Below are positions 8,400 to 14,768 of a stretch of 64,000 nucleotides of DNA, piece after piece. Below the pieces are notes generated by a model that saw only the letters and a list, made by a program, of their open reading frames with translations, ran no database searches and had not been told where the DNA came from. The DNA is from Pseudolysobacter sp964466115 (GTDB taxonomy: Bacteria > Pseudomonadota > Gammaproteobacteria > Xanthomonadales > Rhodanobacteraceae): contig CAYXMH010000002.1 in the NCBI GenBank assembly GCA_964466115.1, positions 1 to 64,000 of the forward strand, given 5' to 3'. Position 1 is the stretch's first letter. Each line of letters opens with the position of its first letter. Made by a program: the position numbers and the translations under genes.

Positions 8400-9635
8400 T
8401 TAATTGAGCGCATTAACAAGCTCTTGGGGATTTGCAGCCGATGGGACTACTTCCCCAGAAGCACCCTGAGCTGTGTGCATTTGAAGTGTCCCTCCATCAA
8501 TCGCAATTTGCGCACCTCTCAATTGGTATAAGGGATAACCGTGGGTAATGGAGCTTGGGGACTCGTTATAACGTACTCCAACTTGAGCTCCGTAAACTAC
8601 TCCATTATGACCATTGTAAATTTCCTGATTACCGGGAACCTCTGCCCAAACTGGATTACTAGGAAGTGCATTAGCCAATGCCTGTGCATAAGATGTCGTA
8701 TAACGGTCATGATTTCCCACTTCACAACCCATCCATAGGATAGGCACGCCTGGCTGAAGCCCTCCCGCCATAAGCGATTTGGCAAGATCTCTTATTTCCG
8801 CCATCCATTGTGGAGTATAAGACAAGCCATGCGTATCTAATATAAGTCCATGAACAGCGCGCGCTAATGGGTGCTGTTCTCCTGTACGAACAACCGCAGC
8901 TGCAATTGCCTGATAGACCAAATTATGAGCCTCCTCCCATCGATTAGAAAAGAAGTTGATGTATGGACGTCCAGTAGCTCTGGCCCAATCCGAATTGTAT
9001 GAAATGGTGTGACCCTCGAACCTTATGGTGCGGGGCTGAGCAGTTAGCACTAAATCCGGATTAATTGGGAACGGCAGGGTCGCGTTGCCGCGTCCAGGAA
9101 CCATCGCCGGCAAACCCAGCAATATCGGTTGTGGTGTTTGTCGCGTTAGGATCGGTGAACCGAATGTCTGCCCAGTAGCTAACCAATTCCTGTATCCGCG
9201 TTGAGCATTCCCCTCGAGGGAAGCCGCGCCAGTTAAGCGTTGATACTCCGCACGCATCGCGCGGTCTTTTGCCGCATCGGCTGCTGGCCCTTTCGCGGGC
9301 ATGCCAGCGCCTGCATTACCTGGCACGCTCTGCAGGCCACTGGGATCGTCGTTGATGATCGGATTATTGCCGAACGCACCGTATGCATCGGCATTGACCA
9401 GCTGATTGCGGATCAGATCACGGCTGGTCCAACGATTGGTGTTGGGATCGTAGTTACGTGCACCAAAGCGATAAAGCCCAGTGCCGGTTTGATCGATACG
9501 CCCGCCTTTGTAACCGAACCATTCGTTGTTAAAACCGCTGCTGCGACTTTGTATCATTTGGCCCAATGGCGTGTAGTCGGCGTAGGCAGTGCTGCCACTG
9601 TGACGCACGATAGCGGTATTGCCGAAACCACACAT
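8400..9635 (-). pseudogene. 5'-truncated Rhs remnant with a peptidase-like C-terminal domain
   Basis: 411 residues remain open. Residues ~1-100 are the end of an Rhs core: GNTAIVRHSGSTAYADYTPLG, then the hyperconserved GLYRFGARNYDPNTNRWTSRD and the closing NNPIINDDPSGL. The ~1000+ residues of YD repeats that precede this in intact Rhs proteins are missing, and no signal or start region exists upstream. The C-terminal ~310 residues are a variable domain. Within it LILDTHG (H269) and PILWMGCEVG (C304) are followed by YAQALANAL and PVWAEV, the layout of clan-CD (caspase-like) cysteine peptidases. I infer a displaced Rhs tip that may be silent unless recombined into a full Rhs gene. No candidate immunity gene follows. 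By eye its 3' half is more AT-rich than neighbouring genes. Confidence 0.7.
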
Positions 9636-9837
9636 AGCGGGTCAGTCCCCTCTCAATTTTGACTCGGCTTTTTGCAAGGAACATAAATAGGGGTACTGCA
9701 AATCGCCCGACTTCGTATCTCAGTATTTGATGAATGAGTTGATTTTAAATGCATAAATTTAATGGCATGTAATTTGTTATAGCTCCACAGCGGTAACGCA
9801 AAGCGGTTTTCACGTAGCAATAGCAAAGGAGATTTTT

Positions 9838-10161
9838 ATGAAGCATCCATTAAGCGTGTTGGCCATTGGGGTCGCTTTAGTCTGCGGCGTTCCCACAGCA
9901 TTCGCGCAGGGCACTGATACCAGCGCAAGCTCGTCCGAGCAACCGGTGACTGACACTTGGATTACAACCAAGGTCAAGGCCGAACTTGCCACGACCGAAG
10001 GTATTAAGTCCGGCGAGATCAATGTTACGACTAAAAACGGATTGGTCACCCTATCCGGTGTGGTCAATAGCAAGGCCCAGGTGCAAAAGGCGATAGCCGT
10101 TGCGAAGGCAGTCAAAGGCGTGCATGGCGTTGATTCATCGGCGTTGAGTTCTCGCGATTAG
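9838..10161 (+). CDS. Periplasmic BON-domain protein (OsmY-like)
   Basis: 107 residues. A Sec signal peptide (LSVLAIGVALVCGVPTAFAQ, cleaved after AFA) is followed by one BON domain: ITTKVKAELATTEGIKSGEINVTTKNGLVTLSGVV and a closing helix AIAVAKAVKGVHGVDS. OsmY has two BON domains; this protein has one. BON proteins are periplasmic, bind phospholipid and are induced by osmotic or stationary-phase stress. A strong Shine-Dalgarno AAAGGAG precedes the ATG. It opens a rightward cluster of stress-type genes, each with its own strong ribosome site. Confidence 0.85.
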   Translation: MKHPLSVLAIGVALVCGVPTAFAQGTDTSASSSEQPVTDTWITTKVKAELATTEGIKSGEINVTTKNGLVTLSGVVNSKAQVQKAIAVAKAVKGVHGVDSSALSSRD

Positions 10162-10275
10162 GCGCGCAAATAAAAAAACGCCTGCAAGAACGAAAATAAA
10201 TACATTACAAAAGTAAGTGCACCTCCATTAGAAGCGTTTTCTGCGCTTCTAATGGATCCATGGGAGAAATTTATT

Positions 10276-10428
10276 ATGCGAACATTGTTGATCGTTTTAC
10301 TTGTAGTGCTTTTCGCTGGAGCATTGCCAACTTGGCCCTATAGCAGCCACTGGGGGTACTACCCTAGCAGCGGCCTTGGATTGATTTTATTAATCGTTTT
10401 ATTGCTCGCCGTGTTCAAGCGGGCCTAA
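10276..10428 (+). CDS. DUF3309-type small membrane protein (50 aa)
   Basis: An ATG at 10276 after GGGAGAAAT encodes 50 residues: a hydrophobic helix (LLIVLLVVLFAGALPTWPY), a turn rich in aromatic residues and glycine (SSHWGYYPSSGLG), then a second helix (LILLIVLLLAVFKRA). This two-helix hairpin with W-PYS--WGY--S-GLG matches the DUF3309 family, commonly found beside BON, hemerythrin and CsbD-like stress genes. Function unknown. It is too short for many gene callers. Confidence 0.8.
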   Translation: MRTLLIVLLVVLFAGALPTWPYSSHWGYYPSSGLGLILLIVLLLAVFKRA

Positions 10429-10481
10429 TCGAATAATGTCATTTACATTATAAAACCCCCTTTAAATGGAGCATTAAAAAA

Positions 10482-11156
10482 ATGTTTTTCTCATCAAAAA
10501 AATCCAATACCGGTGCAAATGCAATCGAACTATTGAAGGCGGATCACCGCACGGTGGAAACGCTATTCGGCAAATTTGACCAGGCGCGCACCGCGGCGCA
10601 GCGAATAAGCCTTGCACAACAAATCTGCACCGAGCTATTGGTGCACGCGCAAGCCGAGGAAAAAGTATTTTATCCGGCGGCGCAAAGCGTATTGAATTCC
10701 TCCGAGGAAGGCATGGTGGACGAGGCCATCGTCGAGCATCGCAGTTTAAAGCAATTGATCGCCGCGATCGACGGCAGCTCCCCCACTGACGATCTATTCG
10801 ACGCCAACTTGACGGTCTTAAAAGAATACGTACAACACCATGTCAAGGAAGAGGAGAACGAGCTTATGCCCGGTGTCGAGGCAACGGACCTTGATCTAGA
10901 TGAGGTGGGCGCTCGCCTTGAGAAGTTTAAAAAACAACTCAAATCTAAAATAAAAAATGGCAAATCAGCAAGCACCGGTCGAGTTCGCGTGCCGACGGTA
11001 GACGCGAAAACGCCTCGCCGAGGTGTTGGGAAGTCGAAAGTCGCACGTTCCGGTACCCGCTTGCTCAGCACTTCCGGTGCAAGAAAATCCCGCGTCGTTA
11101 CCAAGCGCAAGGCTACCAAGCCAGCAAAAGCGGCGGGCGGTCGCACGAAAGCCTGA
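10482..11156 (+). CDS. Hemerythrin (HHE) domain protein with basic tail
   Basis: 224 residues. Residues ~14-150 form a four-helix HHE cation-binding domain with the iron-ligand pattern LKADHRTVE, LLVHAQAEEKVFYP, IVEHRSLKQLI and YVQHHVKEEENELMP. From residue ~150 the protein changes to a lysine/arginine-rich, low-complexity tail (LEKFKKQLKSKIKNGK, then KSRVVTKRKATKPAKAAGG) like histone H1-type or DNA-binding tails. Such proteins bind di-iron and may sense or scavenge O2, NO or peroxide; the tail suggests nucleic-acid or polyanion binding (inference). It is part of the stress cluster. Confidence 0.85.
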   Translation: MFFSSKKSNTGANAIELLKADHRTVETLFGKFDQARTAAQRISLAQQICTELLVHAQAEEKVFYPAAQSVLNSSEEGMVDEAIVEHRSLKQLIAAIDGSSPTDDLFDANLTVLKEYVQHHVKEEENELMPGVEATDLDLDEVGARLEKFKKQLKSKIKNGKSASTGRVRVPTVDAKTPRRGVGKSKVARSGTRLLSTSGARKSRVVTKRKATKPAKAAGGRTKA

Positions 11157-11172
11157 TGAGTTGGTCGCAGTG

Positions 11173-11222
11173 GATGCCCCTGCATGCGTCTAGCCGTGGG
11201 CTAGTCCGCGCGCAGGGGCATC
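11173..11222. terminator. Large stem-loop after the hemerythrin gene
   Basis: An 11-bp perfect stem GATGCCCCTGC (11173-11183) with GCAGGGGCATC (11212-11222), containing a second stem CTAGCC/GGCTAG. It lies between the hemerythrin gene and the 3' end of the DUF72 remnant on the other strand, where a bidirectional terminator is expected, though no T-run follows on the plus strand. Confidence 0.5.
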
Positions 11223-11475
11223 TGCGAATCGCTCATCGCCTCTGGCATTTTTATTTACCGAGAATCGCAATGCCGCCGGTACGCTGCCCGCCCAACGCTC
11301 GTAGGTGGCTGTCTTGGCGATGCGGGCGATAAAACGATGAGTTGATTTCCACCGCGTTGAATTTTTCCGCATAACGCTCAAGCACACTGCCCTGGCCAAC
11401 AAACCGCGGCGCCACCGCTTTCGGTAGGCTCCAACCAGCGGTGCCAATATAAATTTTCGGGGCTGCTGATCTCAT
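11190..11475 (-). pseudogene. Frameshifted, truncated DUF72 (YecE-like) gene
   Basis: The first frame, from 11475, reads KIYIGTAGWSLPKAV, then LERYAEKFNAVEINSSFYRP, the conserved N-terminus of DUF72 proteins. After HRQD the expected TYERWAGSVPAALRFSV continues in another frame. About four extra bases near 11307-11310 cause the shift. The second frame then stops at 11190 after unrelated residues. DUF72 proteins are about 240-300 residues, so more than half is gone. It is a decaying remnant inside the stress cluster. Confidence 0.75.
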
Positions 11476-11731
11476 TCCTTTACCTCAGCGTTCATCTTAG
11501 CCCAAATAACATCGCGTTCTGCTTAAGTGCAGTTTGCACGACCCTCGGGAAGCTATCGTGCATTCAAGCGTATCGACAATTTTAATTGCCACGAAAATCA
11601 ACGATCTAAAAAGCCCGAACGGTTGGCACATGTATTGCTGAAGCTAATGCGCGGCCGGAACTTTAACGCGATGTTTGCAGGCCGTGCTCAAGAAATGAAA
11701 ATAAATATAAACCTGTATTAAAGGAAACATT
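11476..11731. other. Intergenic region before the membrane protein gene
   Basis: About 256 bp between the divergent DUF72 remnant and the membrane protein gene. A 64-codon frame (11527-11721) has a non-ATG start, composition unlike a real protein and no ribosome site; I do not count it as a gene. The end, AAAGGAAACATT, is the ribosome-binding site of the next gene. Confidence 0.5.
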
Positions 11732-12691
11732 ATGCAAACCTATCCTAACGTTGCACTCGGAAATGGAGTCTCCGGTAGTTCACCCGATTTCCCCCACACA
11801 TCTGGCGTGTCTTGGGGTGCAATCTTCGCCGGAGCTGCAGGTGCCGCGGCGCTTTCCTTGATTTTATTGATTCTCGGATTCGGCCTTGGGTTTTCGGCCA
11901 TATCCCCATGGGCGCATGCCGGCGCCAGTGCCGGTGCGATAGGTATTGCGGCTGTGGTGTGGTTGACATTCACACAAATCGCGGCCTCGGGTTTGGGGGG
12001 GTATCTCGCGGGCCGATTGCGCACCAGATGGGCAATAACCCACCCCGATGAAGTTTATTTCCGCGATACCGCACACGGATTCCTTGCCTGGGCGGTGGCC
12101 TCGTTGGTCACTGTTGCATTTTTTACCGGCACCGTTACTTCAATCATAACCCGTGGGGCTGAAGTCGGTACCGCGGCTATTGCCACGGGTGCCGCAGCGG
12201 CTACAGCGACTGCCACTAAGACACCGACCCTAGCATCCACTGCAGTCGACGCTTCTCATACTGAAAGCGCAGCAACCACCGATTATTCTGTTGATTCATT
12301 ATTCCGCAGTGATTCGACGAATTCGGAACCGGCTGCCAGCGATGGTCTTACTCGCACCGAGGTCGCGCGAATTTACGCCAATGATTTGCGCACCGGCAAC
12401 CTAAGCGGGGATGACAAGCGGTACTTAGGGCAAGTGATCGCAAAACACACTGGCTTAAGCCAAGCCGAAGCCGAGAAACGGGTTGAATTCACCTTTGAGC
12501 AGATTAAAACGGCGATCGCTGATGCCACGGCAAAAGCCAAACAAGCTGTAGATACCGCACGTAAGGCGGCTGCTTACTCGGCACTGTGGATGTTTGTAGC
12601 CCTGCTGTGCGGTGCTTTTTTCGCGAGCTTGTTTGCCACTTTAGGCGGAAAGCGCCGCGATAATTCCGACTTGCAACACCTTCCTAAGTGA
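11732..12691 (+). CDS. Glycine/alanine-rich inner-membrane protein (319 aa), function unknown
   Basis: Three hydrophobic segments at the N-terminal half (VSWGAIFAGAAGAAALSLIL, GAIGIAAVVWLTFTQIAASG, FLAWAVASLVTVAFFTGTV) and one near the C-terminus (ALWMFVALLCGAFFASLF). Between them lies a long hydrophilic Ala/Thr/Ser linker and an acidic helix (YLGQVIAKHTGLSQAEAEKRV, ATAKAKQAVDTARKAA). Proteins with this N-terminal WGAIFAGA motif are common near stress-response genes in proteobacteria, with no known biochemical role. Strong Shine-Dalgarno AAAGGAAA. It appears transcribed with the 24-residue peptide that follows. Confidence 0.7.
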   Translation: MQTYPNVALGNGVSGSSPDFPHTSGVSWGAIFAGAAGAAALSLILLILGFGLGFSAISPWAHAGASAGAIGIAAVVWLTFTQIAASGLGGYLAGRLRTRWAITHPDEVYFRDTAHGFLAWAVASLVTVAFFTGTVTSIITRGAEVGTAAIATGAAAATATATKTPTLASTAVDASHTESAATTDYSVDSLFRSDSTNSEPAASDGLTRTEVARIYANDLRTGNLSGDDKRYLGQVIAKHTGLSQAEAEKRVEFTFEQIKTAIADATAKAKQAVDTARKAAAYSALWMFVALLCGAFFASLFATLGGKRRDNSDLQHLPK

Positions 12692-12725
12692 TCGTTCTAA
12701 TTTTACATATTATTAGGAGTTTTCT

Positions 12726-12800
12726 ATGAGATCCCTACTTTTATTCCTGTTAGGCGTACCCATTCCAATCATTATTCTTATTGCGCTATTTGTTCGTTGA
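12726..12800 (+). CDS. 24-residue hydrophobic peptide
   Basis: An ATG at 12726, eight bases after a strong TAGGAG ribosome site, encodes 24 residues, MRSLLLFLLGVPIPIIILIA then LFVR, and a TGA. It is a single membrane helix with a Pro-Ile-Pro kink. It is well below usual size cut-offs, but the ribosome site, the position 34 bp after a membrane-protein gene and my recollection of near-identical peptides in other proteobacteria support a real gene. Probably a regulator or small subunit of a membrane complex (inference). Confidence 0.65.
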   Translation: MRSLLLFLLGVPIPIIILIALFVR

Positions 12801-12809
12801 TTTAAAGAC

Positions 12810-12840
12810 AGCGTGCGCTGCGATCGTTGCAGTGCACGCT
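12810..12840. terminator. Stem-loop after the 24-aa peptide gene
   Basis: AGCGTGCGCTGC (12810-12821) pairs with GCAGTGCACGCT (12829-12840) with one mismatch around a GATCGTT loop. It starts 9 bp after the peptide stop, where a terminator is expected. There is no T-run, so termination would be weak or Rho-assisted. Confidence 0.45.
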
Positions 12841-13293
12841 GCTACTTAAGCGCAACGCGCATAACCCAGATACAAAAGCGTTCCTGCGATAAGGCATCAT
12901 CGTTCTCACGCACGCGGACGAATCGCTGTTTGAATGGTCGTCTCAAACGTACGCTCGCACTCAATTTGTGCGGCAAGGCGAAAGGCATTCGCTGCTGTCC
13001 CCTGGCAGCTTTCGATCTGGATTCCCAACGAGCTGCTAGGCTGGTATATGCCGTATTTGCATGAGACACACCCCCACCCACAAGTATGACCGTCGTTCGG
13101 AGTGGAAAAAGTTGCTACTCTTCGAACTTTCGCACGCCGCCATCGGCGTTTGAGAGTGTCCAGGTACTTGGTCACATTTATTGACAATAGGCATGTCCCC
13201 TCGGCACGTTGTTTTACGTCGGAGTGGGGCAGCAGGATTTTTAAGTAACCCAAGTCTGCTCACTGCTTTACAATTACCGCCCATAACGAAACG
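12841..13293. other. ~450 bp with no gene I can support
   Basis: Three short overlapping frames exist (12813-13064 plus; 12842-13081 and 12906-13253 minus), but none has a convincing start, ribosome site or recognisable motif. They read like shadows of degraded coding sequence. The region otherwise only holds the upstream region of the diguanylate cyclase gene. Confidence 0.5.
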
Positions 13294-13311
13294 TTATTCG
13301 AGATCGAATAA
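13294..13311. promoter_or_regulatory. Perfect 8-bp inverted repeat over the GGDEF gene start
   Basis: TTATTCGAGATCGAATAA is a perfect inverted repeat (arms 13294-13301 and 13304-13311) that ends on the A of the start codon. It covers the place where the ribosome site lies. It could be an mRNA hairpin limiting translation, or a repressor operator. Confidence 0.5.
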
Positions 13312-14690
13312 TGAATACAAAAATCGATGCCCTAGAGCGGAAACGATTGAGTGCATTGCGCGATTATCGCGTGGTGGATACGGGCAGTGAACCCGCATTC
13401 GATGCCGTTACTAAGCTCGTCGCCTCCATTTGTCATGCTCCGATGGCCATGATCAGCCTCATTACCGAGGATCGGCAGTGGTTTAAGTCCAAAGTGGGCA
13501 CGGATGTCAATGAAATGCCCCGGGAGGTGGCGTTTTGTGCGCATGCGATCCAGGGCACGCAGCTTATGGAAGTGCCGGACGCGCAGTCCGACTCGCGTTT
13601 TCTTGCCAACCCATTAGTTACCGACGAGCCACGCATCCGCTTCTACGCCGGTATGCCATTGGTGAGCAGCGACGGTTATGTGTTGGGTACCTTATGCGTT
13701 GTCGACCTTAAACCGCGCCATTTAACCGCCGAACAGCGCGATTTGCTGGAGCAATTATCGATCATCGTGATGGCGTTGCTGGAGGCACGCCGCACCGCTG
13801 TGCGCAATGAGCATCTGGGGCGTTTGTTGGAGCAATCGTCGGATGAAGTTTATATTGTCGATACGGCGATGTTGCGCGTGTTGGACGCCAACAGCGGCGC
13901 ATTAAAAAACCTGCAATACACTCTTTCGGAGTTGCGCGAATTGCACCCAGCGGATGTCGTCGATCGATTCGATCTGGAACGCTGGCTATCGGCCATCGCC
14001 CAAGCCCACCAAGAGGGCGTTAAAGATTTGACGTTCAGCGTAAAGTTGTGCCGCAAAGACGGAACGCGCTATCCGGCGGAAGGCAAAATGCAGCTGTGGC
14101 GTGACGGTGACCGCCTGCTTGCCATGTTCGTGGTGCATGATGTAACCCATTTAAAAGTGATCGAGAACCACCTGCGCACATTGGCCGAAATGGATTCCCT
14201 AACCGGACTGATGAATCGCAGCCGGTTTTACGAGCAATTGCGCCAGGCCATTGATCGTAAGGCACACAATACACCGACGTTGGGCGTGCTGTTTCTTGAT
14301 GTGGACAATTTTAAATCGATCAACGATGAGTTGGGCCATCACGCGGGAGACGATGCGTTACGCGAAACGGCTCGCCGCCTTCAGGCCAGCGTACGCAAAA
14401 CCGACAGTGTGGCGCGATTCGCAGGGGATGAGTTTGTCATCCTGTTAGAAGGGTTGGAGGATTCAGCCGACGCCACTCGAGTTGCGGCAGACATCCTTGA
14501 GATAATGAAAGCCCCCTTTTTACTCGGCACCGTCGAGCGCGTCGTAAGCATCAGTATCGGCATAGCCATTCGGCATTCAACTCAGGAAGAAGCCGAATCG
14601 TTATTGCAACGTGCCGACCAAGCGCTTTATTCGGCAAAATCGGCGGGACGTGGACGTTATTGCTTATCGGAAAGCGAATCTTCGCACTGA
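13311..14690 (+). CDS. Diguanylate cyclase, GAF-PAS-GGDEF
   Basis: 459 residues, no membrane segment, so cytoplasmic. GAF domain ~25-165 (APMAMISLITEDRQWFKSK, RFYAGMPLVSSDGYVLGTLC), PAS ~175-290 (LLEQSSDEVYIVDTAMLRVLDAN, then the PAC part), GGDEF ~295-455. The active-site loop is AGDEF (371-375), with Ala for the first Gly, and the loop RFAGDEFVILLEG is otherwise standard. The inhibitory I-site RxxD is present as RKTD (362-365), five residues upstream. It should make c-di-GMP from GTP under product inhibition, with sensing by the GAF and PAS modules. Start chosen at the ATG at 13311. Confidence 0.9.
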   Translation: MNTKIDALERKRLSALRDYRVVDTGSEPAFDAVTKLVASICHAPMAMISLITEDRQWFKSKVGTDVNEMPREVAFCAHAIQGTQLMEVPDAQSDSRFLANPLVTDEPRIRFYAGMPLVSSDGYVLGTLCVVDLKPRHLTAEQRDLLEQLSIIVMALLEARRTAVRNEHLGRLLEQSSDEVYIVDTAMLRVLDANSGALKNLQYTLSELRELHPADVVDRFDLERWLSAIAQAHQEGVKDLTFSVKLCRKDGTRYPAEGKMQLWRDGDRLLAMFVVHDVTHLKVIENHLRTLAEMDSLTGLMNRSRFYEQLRQAIDRKAHNTPTLGVLFLDVDNFKSINDELGHHAGDDALRETARRLQASVRKTDSVARFAGDEFVILLEGLEDSADATRVAADILEIMKAPFLLGTVERVVSISIGIAIRHSTQEEAESLLQRADQALYSAKSAGRGRYCLSESESSH

Positions 14691-14768
14691 TCAAATTCGC
14701 TCAGCGCGAACGTTGCGTGACGTAGACCCATTTCAAATCTATCTGCACATCACTAACGGGGAAACACC

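Noticed and set aside
9610..9680. GGGTCAGTCCCCTCTCAATTTTGAC upstream edge of the Rhs remnant as an IS end
   Set aside because: Looks like text seen near small transposons, but no second end, target duplication or transposase is present in the window.
11527..11721. 64-codon frame upstream of the membrane protein gene
   Set aside because: Non-ATG start, no ribosome site, no motif; reads as intergenic sequence.
12906..13253. 115-codon minus-strand frame in the gap before the diguanylate cyclase gene
   Set aside because: No start context or family motif; two other frames cover the same stretch. Possibly degraded coding DNA but not provable.
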